Assembly: GCA_003133645.1 (NCBI GenBank)
Contig: PKYI01000056.1
Coordinates: 1 to 34,343 of the forward strand
Source: Acidobacteriota bacterium
Lineage (GTDB): Bacteria; Acidobacteriota; Thermoanaerobaculia; Thermoanaerobaculales; Thermoanaerobaculaceae
Reading direction: 5' to 3'
DNA: 34,343 nucleotides
How positions within the stretch are numbered: position 1 is the stretch's first letter; every line of letters begins with the position of its first letter. The position numbers were made by a program, and so were the translations under genes. Shown here in pieces: positions 16,386-25,019 of this stretch. The notes beneath the pieces are model-generated. The model ran no database searches. It saw only the letters and a list, made by a program, of their open reading frames with translations, and was not told where the DNA came from.

Positions 16386-18089
16386 ATGAGCACGCGAATC
16401 ACGGTAGATCCGATCACCCGCATCGAAGGGCACCTCCGGATCGACGTCGAGGTGAACGGCGGCAAGGTGACCAACTCGTGGTCGTCGGGGCAGATGTTCC
16501 GCGGCATCGAGACGATCCTCCAGGGCCGCGACCCGCGCGACGCCTGGATCTTCACCCAGCGCCTGTGCGGCGTGTGCACGACGGTCCACGCGATCGCCTC
16601 GGTGCGCGCCGTGGAGAACGCGCTCGGGATCGAAATCCCGATCAACGCGCAGTACATCCGCAACGTCATCGTGTCCGCCCACGCGCTGCACGACCACATG
16701 GTGCACTTCTACCACCTGTCGGCCCTCGACTGGGTGGACGTGACGTCGGCGCTCAAGGCCGATCCGGCCAAGGCCTCGGCGCTGGGCGAGAGCCTGTCCC
16801 CGTGGCCGCACAACTCGAAGCGCGAGATGGAGGCGGTGAAGGAGAAGCTCGCGAGCTTCGTCGCCGGCGGGCAGCTCGGGATCTTCACCAACGGCTACTG
16901 GGGCCACCCGGCGATGAAGCTGCCGCCGGAGGTCAACCTGCTGGCGGTGGCTCACTACCTGCAGGCGCTCGAGTACCAGTTCAAGGCCAACAAGGTGGTC
17001 GCGATCCTCGGCAGCAAGACCCCCAACATCCAGAACCTCGCCGTGGGCGGCGTGGCGAACGCCATTAACCTCAACAACCAGGCCACGCTGAACATGGAAA
17101 AGCTGTTCATGATGAAGGACCTCCTCGAGGAGGTGGCGGCGTTCGTGCAGCAGGTCTACCTGCCGGACGTCGCCGCGATCGGCGCCATGTACCCGGAGTG
17201 GCTCGGCTACGGCGGCGGGGTGACCAACTACCTGTCGGTGCCGGACCTGCCTCTCGACACCAAGGGCACTCAGTTCGACCTGCCGGGCGGGACGATCGTC
17301 GACGGCAACCTCGCGACGCTCAAGCAGATCACGAGCTTCCAGGACGCGTACTTCAAGGACAACGTGACGGAGAGCATCGCCCACGCCTGGTACGACGGCG
17401 AGTGGGACAAGCACCCGTGGGAGGAAGAAACCGTCCCGCACTACACCGAGTTCGACGGCGAGAAGAAGTACTCGTGGGTCAAGGCGCCGCGCTTCGAAGG
17501 CCGGCCGATGCAGGTGGGCCCGCTCGCCCAGGTGCTCGTCGGCTACGCCACCGGCCACCCGATCATCAAGAAGTACGCCGACCAGGTGCTGAGCACGGCC
17601 TCGGCGATCGCCAAGGTCAAGCTGGGTCCGAACGTGCTGCACTCGACCCTCGGGCGGCACGCGGCGCGGGCGGTGCGGGCCGCGACGTTGTCGGAGCTGG
17701 CCCTCAAGCACCTGCAGCTCCTCACGGAAAATATCGGCAAGGGTGACGTCGCGATCTTCACGCCCTGGACCTATCCGGCGGGGGAGCAGCGCGGGTTCGG
17801 GTTCCACGAGGCGCCGCGCGGCGCCCTGTCGCATTGGGTGGTGATCAGGGACGGCAAGATCGTCAACTATCAGGCCGTGGTCCCGTCCACCTGGAACGCG
17901 GGGCCGCGCGACGAGAAGGGGCAGAAGGGGCCGTACGAGGCCTCGCTGGTGGGGAACCCGATCGCGGACACCGCGAAGCCGCTGGAGGTCCTGCGCACGG
18001 TCCACTCGTTCGACCCGTGCCTGGCATGCGCGATCCACACCCTCGACGTCGAGGGCAACGAGCTGTCGAAGATCAGGACTCTGACCTAG
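16386..18089 (+). CDS. hybC: [NiFe] hydrogenase large (catalytic) subunit, HybC-like
   Basis: This 567-residue catalytic subunit binds the NiFe(CN)2CO centre. The L1 motif RLCGVCTTVHA (Cys 61, 64) and L2 motif DPCLACAIH (Cys 545, 548, His 551) give the four nickel ligands. The 16 residues after His 551, starting TLDVEGNE, form the C-terminal extension that a specific protease removes after nickel insertion. Sequence and gene order fit group 1 membrane-bound uptake/bidirectional hydrogenases of the Hyb type. It has no export signal and would travel with the small subunit. The protease gene follows; Hyp accessory genes for the CN/CO ligands are absent from the window. Confidence 0.95.
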   Translation: MSTRITVDPITRIEGHLRIDVEVNGGKVTNSWSSGQMFRGIETILQGRDPRDAWIFTQRLCGVCTTVHAIASVRAVENALGIEIPINAQYIRNVIVSAHALHDHMVHFYHLSALDWVDVTSALKADPAKASALGESLSPWPHNSKREMEAVKEKLASFVAGGQLGIFTNGYWGHPAMKLPPEVNLLAVAHYLQALEYQFKANKVVAILGSKTPNIQNLAVGGVANAINLNNQATLNMEKLFMMKDLLEEVAAFVQQVYLPDVAAIGAMYPEWLGYGGGVTNYLSVPDLPLDTKGTQFDLPGGTIVDGNLATLKQITSFQDAYFKDNVTESIAHAWYDGEWDKHPWEEETVPHYTEFDGEKKYSWVKAPRFEGRPMQVGPLAQVLVGYATGHPIIKKYADQVLSTASAIAKVKLGPNVLHSTLGRHAARAVRAATLSELALKHLQLLTENIGKGDVAIFTPWTYPAGEQRGFGFHEAPRGALSHWVVIRDGKIVNYQAVVPSTWNAGPRDEKGQKGPYEASLVGNPIADTAKPLEVLRTVHSFDPCLACAIHTLDVEGNELSKIRTLT

Positions 18090-18198
18090 GCACGGAGGCC
18101 AGGGTCGAGGAGGAACGCCCACTCGGGGCAAGGGTCGGATCGGGGCGGGGGCATGGCTCCCGCCCCTGGAATGTGCGCACGCGATGCTGCGAGGAGCG

Positions 18199-18759
18199 AT
18201 GAGCGACGAGGGTGGCGCCGAAAGAGGGATCGAGCCCCAGCGGCGGTTGACCGTGATCGGGCTCGGCAACGTCCTGATGGGGGACGATGCCCTGGGCCCG
18301 ACGGTCATCGGCGCACTTGACGCGCAGTACGAGTTCCCGCCCGAGGTCGCGGTCCTCGACCTCGGCACGCCTGGCCTCGACCTCACGCCGTACCTGCTGG
18401 GGTTCGACGCGGCCGTCATCGTGGACACGGTGAGCGCGCCCGGCGCGCCCGGGACGATCGTCCTGTACCGCCGCGACGAGATCCTCAAGACCCCTCCCCA
18501 GCCGCGCCTGTCGCCGCACGATCCCGGCCTCAAGGAGGCTCTCCTGACCGTTGCCTTCGCCGGCGACGGGCCGCGCGAGGTGTTGCTGGTCGGGGTGGTT
18601 CCGGGCAAGGTCACGACCGGCATCGGCCTCACGGCGGCCGTGCGCGCCGCCGTGCCGGACGCCGTCGAGGAGGTCGTGCGCGAGCTTGACCGCCTCGGGG
18701 CCCCGGCCTATTCGCGGTCGCCCCAGTCGCCGCCGGACCTCTGGTGGGAGCGGCCGTGA
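18199..18759 (+). CDS. hybD: Hydrogenase maturation endopeptidase, HyaD/HybD family
   Basis: The protein (186 residues from the ATG at 18199, or 191 from the ATG at 18184) cuts the C-terminal tail of the large subunit once nickel is in place. The family signature GLGNVLMGDDALGP, with the Glu/Asp nickel-sensing position, lies near residues 20-35. It is followed by DLGTPGLDLTPYLLGFD and VDTVSAPGAPGT. A later SPHDPGLKEAL supplies the conserved His-Asp. It lies 109 bases after hybC, a gap holding no other gene. AGGAG is only two bases from the second ATG, so the start remains open. The C-terminal tail is longer than in E. coli HybD. Confidence 0.88.
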   Translation: MSDEGGAERGIEPQRRLTVIGLGNVLMGDDALGPTVIGALDAQYEFPPEVAVLDLGTPGLDLTPYLLGFDAAVIVDTVSAPGAPGTIVLYRRDEILKTPPQPRLSPHDPGLKEALLTVAFAGDGPREVLLVGVVPGKVTTGIGLTAAVRAAVPDAVEEVVRELDRLGAPAYSRSPQSPPDLWWERP

Positions 18760-18805
18760 GCGCCCGCGACGGTGCCGGGCGCGCGGGGTGGGCGGGGGAG
18801 CGGCG

Positions 18806-19219
18806 ATGAGGATCGAACCCGTCCTGGCCGGCCGGGCGGAACGGTGGCTGGTCGTGCTGATCGCCCTGCACACGTACGCGATCGGGGTCGCCCTGTTGGC
18901 GGTGCCGGCGTGGGCGCTGCGGTTCGGCGGTTGGGAGACGGTCCCGCCGCTCTTCTTCCCGCGTCAGGCGGGGGTGTTCCACCTGGTGCTGGGGACAGGC
19001 TACCTGCTGGAGTACGCGCGCCAGCGGGGTGTCGTCCTGCTGCTGACGGCCAAGGCGCTCGCGACCGTTTTCCTGGGCGCGGCGGCGCTGGTGGGGGGCG
19101 CCCCGTGGTTCGTGGGCTTCGCCGGGGCCGCGGACGGGCTGATGGGCCTCGCGGTGCTTCTGACGCGCCAAATGGTTCGCTCGGCCCGAGCGCCCCGTCC
19201 GGACCCGGTGCGGTCCTAG
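18806..19219 (+). CDS. Four-helix membrane protein of unknown function
   Basis: This 137-residue protein starts at an ATG with GGGGGAG upstream. It has four hydrophobic segments, around residues 14-35, 45-65, 72-92 and 98-118, with short loops and an Arg/Pro-rich C-terminus. No family motif is recognised; it recalls small DoxX-like or DUF-type membrane proteins only in layout. It follows the maturation protease by 46 bases and ends the hydrogenase operon, so a role in the hydrogenase membrane complex is possible but unproven. Confidence 0.65.
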   Translation: MRIEPVLAGRAERWLVVLIALHTYAIGVALLAVPAWALRFGGWETVPPLFFPRQAGVFHLVLGTGYLLEYARQRGVVLLLTAKALATVFLGAAALVGGAPWFVGFAGAADGLMGLAVLLTRQMVRSARAPRPDPVRS

Positions 19220-19288
19220 GCCGGCGCCGCCGCTGGAATCGTGACGCCGTCGAGATGGGCGCCGCGGTGCCGGGCGAGACGGCCGAGA

Positions 19289-19297
19289 TGCTATTCT
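19289..19297 (+). promoter_or_regulatory. Extended -10 promoter of the SDR1-kinase operon
   Basis: TGCTATTCT is an extended -10 (TGn plus TATTCT, 19292-19297) in the 145-bp gap between the membrane protein and SDR1. A start near 19304 would leave a 60-base leader. No clear -35 is present. Confidence 0.4.
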
Positions 19298-19364
19298 TAC
19301 TCGAAGACGAAGGGAAATCCGCGATGACCGGCGGTTGTCTCAAGAGCCTCGAGGTGGTTTTCAC

Positions 19365-20972
19365 ATGCCCCGGCCGGCGCTGATCGTCACCGGCGCATCC
19401 GGCTTCGTTGGGCGGCACCTCCTCGAGGACCTCAAGGACGAGTACCGGATCTTCGCGATCGCTCGTCGCTCCCAACGCGAGTGTGGCGCGCCCGTCCATC
19501 CGAACATCGCATGGATGCAGGTGGACATCGGCGACCTCGACGGTCTCGCGCGGACGTTCCGCGAGATCGCTTCCGCGGGGGGGGCCAGGGTCCTCCTCCA
19601 CCTGGCGGCGTACTACGACTACGCGGGCGAGCACCGGCCGGAGTACCGGCGGACGAACGTCGAGGGGACGAAGAACGTTCTCGAGCTGGCGAGAAGCCTG
19701 GACCTCGAGTGCTTCGTGTTCGCGAGTTCGGTGGCGGCGTGCGAATTTCCGCGACGGGAGGGCCCGATCACCGAGGCGACCCCGCCTGACGGCCGGCACA
19801 TCTACGCCTGGAGCAAGCGGGAGGGCGAGCGGCTGGTGCTGGAGCAGCAGGGAGCGATTCCGACCTGCATCGTCCGCTTCGGCGCGGTGTACAGCGACTG
19901 GTGCGAGTACCCCCCGCTCTACGTGTTTCTGAACACATGGCTCGGCCGTTCGTGGCGGTCGCGGATCCTGGCGGGCTCGGGGGAGAGCGCGATCCCCTAC
20001 ATTCACATCCGCGATGTCGTCACGTTCATCAGGCACCTGCTCGTCCGGCGCGATCGCCTGCGGCCGGGAGAGATCCTGATCGCCTCGACGACGGGTTGCA
20101 CCTCGCACCTCCGGCTGTTCGAGCTCGCGACCCGTTCATACTCCGGGTCGGCGAAACGGGCGATCGGGTGCCCCGCCCCCCTCTGCGGCCTCGGCATGGT
20201 GTTGATGACCGCCCTGGGACGAGTCCGGGGACCGATGCCGTTCGAGCGGCTCTGGATGTACCACTACATCGACCGGCAAATGGAGGTGGACAATTCGCAC
20301 AGTTGCGCCCGCCTCGAGTGGTCGCCGAGCGCCAGGTACCAGATGGAGAGGAGGCTTCCCTTCCTGATCGAGCGCTTCAAGAGCGAGTCGGTTGAGTGGC
20401 ACGCCCGGAACGCGGCGGTGATGAGGAAGGAGATCGTCCGCCCCGATCTCGCGATCCTCAAGGCGCTCGTCACCGAGGAGAACCAGTTCCTCGATGCCCT
20501 CGCCCAACGGGTCGGCGAGGAAGCGGCGCAGGGCCGCTTGCCCTCGTACGCCGCGATGGATACCTCCAAGCTGGTCTGGCTGGCGCGGCTGTGGCACCGG
20601 CTGCTGGTGACCTCGGTCCAGACCAGCAACAGGATGCTGCTGGTGAACTACCTCGAGGTCACGGGTGTCAGCCGGTTCAAGACCGGCTTCTCGGTGGACG
20701 AGGTCTGCCTGTTCCTACGGGTGATGAACGACGTGATCGTCGAGGCGTTGCGGCGGCGTGCCGATCTCAGGCGGTTCGAGCACGAGCTGTTCGACCGGGT
20801 CACCGTGCCGATCGAGCTGGCGATGGAGGAGGTGCGGGGTCAGTACGAACGGCTGGAGGAGCGCGGCGCGACGATGTCCGGGGAAGATGCCGAAGCCGCC
20901 AGAGTTGACGGCACGACGGCCCGCGAGTCAATCGAGAGCACGATCTGGAACTGTCTGGTGCAGAGGAGATGA
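19365..20972 (+). CDS. NAD-dependent epimerase-like (extended SDR) protein with C-terminal helical domain (SDR1)
   Basis: The 535-residue protein joins two parts. Residues 1 to about 340 form an extended SDR: TGASGFVGRHLL for NAD(P) binding (9-20), FASSVAAC, and the catalytic Tyr 147-Lys 151 (YAWSK). The last ~190 residues are predicted helical and contain GFSVDEVCLFLRVMNDVIVE, a pattern resembling the N-terminal helical domain of RsbR/RsbRD stressosome proteins; that match is my impression only. GAGGTGG lies eight bases before the ATG. Its stop is 39 bases before the histidine kinase gene. A co-linear paralogue sits at 23498-25000 in the opposite direction. The substrate is unknown, and a signalling rather than metabolic role is suggested by context. 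Confidence 0.82.
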   Translation: MPRPALIVTGASGFVGRHLLEDLKDEYRIFAIARRSQRECGAPVHPNIAWMQVDIGDLDGLARTFREIASAGGARVLLHLAAYYDYAGEHRPEYRRTNVEGTKNVLELARSLDLECFVFASSVAACEFPRREGPITEATPPDGRHIYAWSKREGERLVLEQQGAIPTCIVRFGAVYSDWCEYPPLYVFLNTWLGRSWRSRILAGSGESAIPYIHIRDVVTFIRHLLVRRDRLRPGEILIASTTGCTSHLRLFELATRSYSGSAKRAIGCPAPLCGLGMVLMTALGRVRGPMPFERLWMYHYIDRQMEVDNSHSCARLEWSPSARYQMERRLPFLIERFKSESVEWHARNAAVMRKEIVRPDLAILKALVTEENQFLDALAQRVGEEAAQGRLPSYAAMDTSKLVWLARLWHRLLVTSVQTSNRMLLVNYLEVTGVSRFKTGFSVDEVCLFLRVMNDVIVEALRRRADLRRFEHELFDRVTVPIELAMEEVRGQYERLEERGATMSGEDAEAARVDGTTARESIESTIWNCLVQRR

Positions 20973-21011
20973 GACGTTGACTGGAGAGTCTCCCTCAGCC
21001 GGAGCCGGTCC

Positions 21012-23012
21012 GTGACCAAGCTCGCCTTCAGGACCAGGCTGCTCCTGGGGTTCATCCTGGTGATCGGGATCGTGGCGTCCGTCAGCACCTGGACCGGGTT
21101 TTCCTTCATCTCCAGGACGGTCGTGAAGGAAGCGATGCTGAGGGTCGAGATGGACCTCGGCGCCGCCTGGTCCGCCTACGAGACCGAACGGACCCGGATG
21201 CAGGTCGTCGTGAGCATGGTGTCCCAAAGCGAGTCTCTGAGGTCGACGTTGCGCGGCCAACTCTCGAGCACCGGGATCTCGAACGAGCTCGACGCGTTCC
21301 GCCGGAGGTACGAGGTCGACTTCCTTGCCCTCGTCGGGGGGGACGGGCGCGTGATTGCACGGTCCCGGCCGCCGTTTGCGGCAGGGGACAAGGTGGACGC
21401 AAACGCGGTTATCGGCTCCGCCCTCACGGGCAGGGCGAGCAGCGGCACGGTCCTCATGTCGCGGGGCGAGCTGCTCCGCGAGGGTGAAAGGCTTGCCGAG
21501 AGGGCCAGCATCCCGATCGTCTACACGGAACGCGCGACCCCCACGGACAGGGTCGCCGAGGACAGGGGGATGGTGATCGAAGCGGCAATCCCGGTGCTCG
21601 ACTCCCGCGAGCGCGTGCTGGGCGTCGTCTACGGCGGCGTCCTGCTCAACCGGAAGTTCGCCCTCGTCGACCGCATCCGGAACACCGCGTTCGGCGACCG
21701 GACCTACCTGGGCAAGTCGGTGGGCACCGTGACGATCTTCCTGGGGGACGTGCGCATCGCCACCAACGTGATGCTCGACACGGGCACGCGCGCCCTGGGG
21801 ACGAGGATCTCGGAGGAGGTCGACGACAAGGTCCTCCGCCGCGGCGAGCGCTTCGCCGCTAGGGCGTTCGTCGTGAACGACTGGTATCTCTCCGCATACG
21901 ACCCGATCAGGGACCCGACGGGTACCATTGTCGGCATTATCTACGTCGGGTTGCTCGAGAAGCAGTACCTCGGGTACAAGTCGGGCCTCGCCCTGGAGTA
22001 TCTCGGGATCACGTTCCTGTCGCTGGCGCTCGCCGCGGGGATCGCGATGTACCTCTCGAGCGGTTTCCGCAGGCCGATCATGCGCCTGGTGCGCGCCACG
22101 CGCGAGCTCTCGGGAGGCAACCTCGGGGCGCGGGTGCAAGTGGTCCACGCCAGCCAGGAGGTGACGGAGCTGGCGCAGGCGTTCAACTCGATGGGGGCGG
22201 CCCTCGAGGTCCGCAGCAACGAGCTGCACGAGGCCTCCCTCGCGCTGCAGAAGGCCTACCTGCAGGCGGAGGAGAAGAACCGGGCCTATCTCGAGATGCT
22301 CGGCTTCGTCACGCACGAGCTGAAGTCGCCGCTGGCCTCGATCGTGTTCGCCATCGGGTCCCTCCGCGACCACATCCTCGGCTCCCTGAATGCGAAGCAG
22401 GAGGCGCTCCTCAAGGCCGCCTCGATCAGCGCCGATTACCTCCGCGACACGATCGCGAACTACCTCAATCTCAGCCGGATCGAGGAGGGGGAACTGAAGC
22501 TGCACCTCGCCGAGGTCCGCTTCTGCCCCGGTGTGATCGAGCCCCTGCTCGCCCGGCTCTCCGATCTGGCAACTGAGCGTGGCATGCGCATCGTCTGCGA
22601 CGTGCCGGCCAGTCTCAAGGGTGTGTGCGATCCCGGCCTCGTCGCCTCGGTCTTCCAGAACCTCCTGTCGAACGCCATCAAGTACGGTCGCGAGGGAGGG
22701 GAGATCCTCGTTGCTGCGCATCCGGCCGATGACGGGCGGTCGCTGCGCTTCAGCGTCTGGAACGAGGGCGACGGCTTCGAGCGGGGCGCCGGCGAAAAGC
22801 TCTTCCAGAAGTTCTCACGACTGACGTCAGGAGGCGACGACACAAAATCGGGCACCGGCCTGGGGCTGTTCGTGTCGCAGCGGATCATCGAAAAGCACGG
22901 CGGCCATATCTGGGCCGAGTCCGATCCGGGGTGGTGGGCTGAATTCATCTTCACCCTCCCCGTCGCGCCGGCGCCGGCGGAGGAGAGCGCCGGCGGCGCC
23001 GGGCCGGGATAG
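21012..23012 (+). CDS. Sensor histidine kinase with extracytoplasmic cache domain
   Basis: The 666-residue kinase starts at a GTG with GGAG nine bases upstream. Order: membrane helix 1 (8-28), a large periplasmic region (about 30-325) of double-cache type (Cache_3/Cache_2 fusion, with FGDRTYLGKSVGTVTIFLGD and WYLSAYDPIRDPTG), helix 2 (327-349), HAMP (350-402), a short coiled coil, HisKA with FVTHELKSPLA (His 435), then a HATPase with NLLSNAIKYG, the divergent N/G1 box SVWNEGDGF, and TGLGLF. All catalytic boxes are present. It would autophosphorylate in response to a small extracytoplasmic ligand. It follows SDR1 in one operon and runs tail to tail with the receiver gene 11 bases away, its likely partner. 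Confidence 0.92.
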   Translation: MTKLAFRTRLLLGFILVIGIVASVSTWTGFSFISRTVVKEAMLRVEMDLGAAWSAYETERTRMQVVVSMVSQSESLRSTLRGQLSSTGISNELDAFRRRYEVDFLALVGGDGRVIARSRPPFAAGDKVDANAVIGSALTGRASSGTVLMSRGELLREGERLAERASIPIVYTERATPTDRVAEDRGMVIEAAIPVLDSRERVLGVVYGGVLLNRKFALVDRIRNTAFGDRTYLGKSVGTVTIFLGDVRIATNVMLDTGTRALGTRISEEVDDKVLRRGERFAARAFVVNDWYLSAYDPIRDPTGTIVGIIYVGLLEKQYLGYKSGLALEYLGITFLSLALAAGIAMYLSSGFRRPIMRLVRATRELSGGNLGARVQVVHASQEVTELAQAFNSMGAALEVRSNELHEASLALQKAYLQAEEKNRAYLEMLGFVTHELKSPLASIVFAIGSLRDHILGSLNAKQEALLKAASISADYLRDTIANYLNLSRIEEGELKLHLAEVRFCPGVIEPLLARLSDLATERGMRIVCDVPASLKGVCDPGLVASVFQNLLSNAIKYGREGGEILVAAHPADDGRSLRFSVWNEGDGFERGAGEKLFQKFSRLTSGGDDTKSGTGLGLFVSQRIIEKHGGHIWAESDPGWWAEFIFTLPVAPAPAEESAGGAGPG

Positions 23013-23023
23013 GGACCGCGCGG

Positions 23024-23455
23024 TCAGGAGGCGCCCGGCGCCCGCGTCTTCGCCAGCATGGCCTCGATCCTCGTCAGGATCTCGGCAGGCTTGACCGGCT
23101 TCTCGATGAAGTCGTCGACGGGAAGGAGCGCCGTCCCGACCCGGTCGGAGAAGTTGAGGTGGGTCTTGCTGGTCACGCTCGTCAACATGATGATGGGGAC
23201 CTTCGCGTACTTGGCGAAGCGAGAGTCCGGGCCGCCGGCCCGCAGCTCGCTCACCACCCGGAAGCCCGCTACGAAGTCCTCCATGATCACGTCCAGGATG
23301 ATAAGGTCGGGCTCCACTTCGGGGATCTTCTCGAGGGCCTCGGCGGCGGAGTGGGCCGAGAAGAACTCGTAGCCCTTGGCCGTGCAGACGAGCTTGAAGA
23401 CGCTCACCAGGTTGACGTCATCGTCGATCATCATCAGCCTACGGCCCGATCCCAT
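23024..23455 (-). CDS. Single-domain response regulator (receiver only)
   Basis: This 143-residue receiver has the acidic pocket (IDDD, 10-13), the phosphoacceptor Asp 55 (LIILDVIMED), Thr/Ser 92-93 and Lys 119 (FIEKPVKP). It has no output domain. The spacing between the phosphoacceptor strand and the switch residues is longer than usual, with extra residues at about 72-85 and 96-108. GGGAG lies seven bases before the ATG. It is cotranscribed with SDR2 upstream (42-bp gap) and converges with the histidine kinase. A receiver without DNA-binding domain must act through a protein partner, for which the SDR proteins are candidates. Confidence 0.9.
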   Translation of the reverse strand: MGSGRRLMMIDDDVNLVSVFKLVCTAKGYEFFSAHSAAEALEKIPEVEPDLIILDVIMEDFVAGFRVVSELRAGGPDSRFAKYAKVPIIMLTSVTSKTHLNFSDRVGTALLPVDDFIEKPVKPAEILTRIEAMLAKTRAPGAS

Positions 23456-23497
23456 GGCGCTCTCCCAATGATGAACGATATTACCAGACCCTCTTCG

Positions 23498-25000
23498 CTA
23501 CCGTCCCCCTCCGTCCTGGTCGAAGACATCCTCGACCTCGTCGATGCCGAACTGGACCGCCGCGGTGATGTAGTCGTCCAGCTCGGCAAGGCTCACGGGC
23601 GCAGGTCCCGTTGAGAGGGTCTTGATGCAGGCCTCGTTGAGGAGGCCGAGCGCGAAACACACCTCGTCCGCGGTGAAACCCTGCGCCCGGCGGCGCTCGG
23701 CGAGGTCGCGGCAGTGCGAGCGAAACAGCGCCTTTTCGCGCGTGCGGACCGAGTTCATGAGGCTATGCAGCAGCAGCCGGTTGTACCAGTCGTGCTCGTG
23801 CCTCGGGATCTGCTCGTACTTCGGATACCTCCGGTGGCGGTCCGGCATGAGGAGCTGATCGGTCATCGCGCCCCAGATCTCCGCCTCGTGGGCCTCGAGC
23901 AGGCGATGGATCTGGAGGTTCGGGCGGATGCTCACGGACTTCATCGCCGCCAGGTTGACGCAGCTCCAGTTCGCCGGCTGCGTCTTGCGGTTCTCGAGCA
24001 GGAACGGCAGGCGGCGGAGGATCTCGAGGCGCGGGCGGGGCGCCCACGCGAGGCGGCCGCGGGTGCGAGCAGCATCCACCCGCATCGCGAGGTCGATGTA
24101 CTTCGCCATCCAGGGCCGCTCGAACGGCCGCTCGCCGAGGGCGCGTCCGAGCAGGTCGAGCGTCCGCATGCCGGGTCCGCACAGCGCCTTGGGCAGGCAG
24201 ATCGGGCGGGAGGTCTGCCCGAAGCCGGTCATCCGCGCCGCCGTGAAGAGTTCGTGGTGCGAGACGGCGCGGTCGGGACTGATGACGAAGACCTCCCGCT
24301 CGTGTGGGAGCTCGGGTTGCGCGAGCAGGACCTGGAGGGCGCGCACCGCGTCGCGCACGTGCAGGTACGGGATTGCCGAGGCGCCGCGCCCGCCGAGGAT
24401 CCTCGCGTTCCACCGGCGCGACAACCATGTCTCGAGAAACACGTAGAGGGGCGCGTACTCGCACCAGTCCGAGAAGAGCGCTGCGAAGCGGACGGTGCAG
24501 GTGGGGAAGAACGCGGAGTATTCCCGGACCATCTCCTCGCCGATGCGTTTGGTGCGCGCGTAGATGTGATCGCCGTCGGGGACGCTCGTCTCGTCCAGAG
24601 CGCGGCCCGGCGGAGGGAACTGACAGGCCGCGACCGAACTCGCGAAGATGAGGCGGCGGAGTTTGAGGCCCTTGGCGAGCTCGAGGACGTTGCGCAGCCC
24701 TTCGACGTTGGTTCGCCAGTACTCGGGGTCCTCCTCCCCGGTGAAATCGTAGTGGGCGGCCAGGTGCAGCAGCACGTCTGCGCCGCCGCTCGCCGCAACC
24801 CCCTCGAACACGCGCGCAAGGGGTTCGCGCTCGCCGATGTCGACCTGCGACCAGGCAATGTTGGCATGCACCGGTGCGCCGCAGTCGCGCTGCGAACGGC
24901 GCCCGAGGCCGACGATCCGATAGCGCTCCTTGATCTCCTCGAGGAGGTGGCGGCCGACGAAGCCGGAGGCGCCCGTAACGATGATGCGGGGAAGAGACAT
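23498..25000 (-). CDS. NAD-dependent epimerase-like (extended SDR) protein with C-terminal helical domain (SDR2, paralogue of SDR1)
   Basis: This 500-residue protein aligns with SDR1 without gaps over the first 150 residues: TGASGFVGRHLLE at the same position, the shared RRSQR-CGAPVH-NIAW-QVDIG pattern, FASSVAAC, and Tyr 147-Lys 151 (YARTK). The C-terminal helical domain (about 340-500) is shorter but keeps the pattern, with GFTADEVCFALGLLNEACIK corresponding to SDR1's GFSVDEVCLFLRVMNDVIVE. The ATG at 25000 has no close ribosome binding site; an inverted repeat abuts it and GAGGGG lies further upstream. It heads an operon with the receiver gene. Function is unknown; the catalytic residues suggest it can bind and turn over a nucleotide-sugar-like or other NAD(P)-linked substrate. 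Confidence 0.82.
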   Translation of the reverse strand: MSLPRIIVTGASGFVGRHLLEEIKERYRIVGLGRRSQRDCGAPVHANIAWSQVDIGEREPLARVFEGVAASGGADVLLHLAAHYDFTGEEDPEYWRTNVEGLRNVLELAKGLKLRRLIFASSVAACQFPPPGRALDETSVPDGDHIYARTKRIGEEMVREYSAFFPTCTVRFAALFSDWCEYAPLYVFLETWLSRRWNARILGGRGASAIPYLHVRDAVRALQVLLAQPELPHEREVFVISPDRAVSHHELFTAARMTGFGQTSRPICLPKALCGPGMRTLDLLGRALGERPFERPWMAKYIDLAMRVDAARTRGRLAWAPRPRLEILRRLPFLLENRKTQPANWSCVNLAAMKSVSIRPNLQIHRLLEAHEAEIWGAMTDQLLMPDRHRRYPKYEQIPRHEHDWYNRLLLHSLMNSVRTREKALFRSHCRDLAERRRAQGFTADEVCFALGLLNEACIKTLSTGPAPVSLAELDDYITAAVQFGIDEVEDVFDQDGGGR

Positions 25001-25019
25001 CGCTACGATATTGTAGCGA
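25000..25019. repeat. Inverted repeat abutting the SDR2 start codon
   Basis: TCGCTAC and GTAGCGA are perfect 7-base arms around GATATT. The element includes the first base of the SDR2 ATG and separates it from the only ribosome-binding-like GAGGGG. It could be an operator or an RNA hairpin that brings that site closer to the start codon. Confidence 0.5.

Noticed and set aside
16245-18632. 795-residue ORF antisense to hybC and hybD
   Set aside because: Arg/His/Val-rich translation typical of the opposite frame of a GC-rich gene; the plus strand encodes a clear hydrogenase large subunit.
18806-18840. tRNA T-arm-like sequence (GGTTCGATCC on the minus strand)
   Set aside because: No pairing T-stem, anticodon arm or acceptor stem around it; it encodes the start of the four-helix membrane protein.
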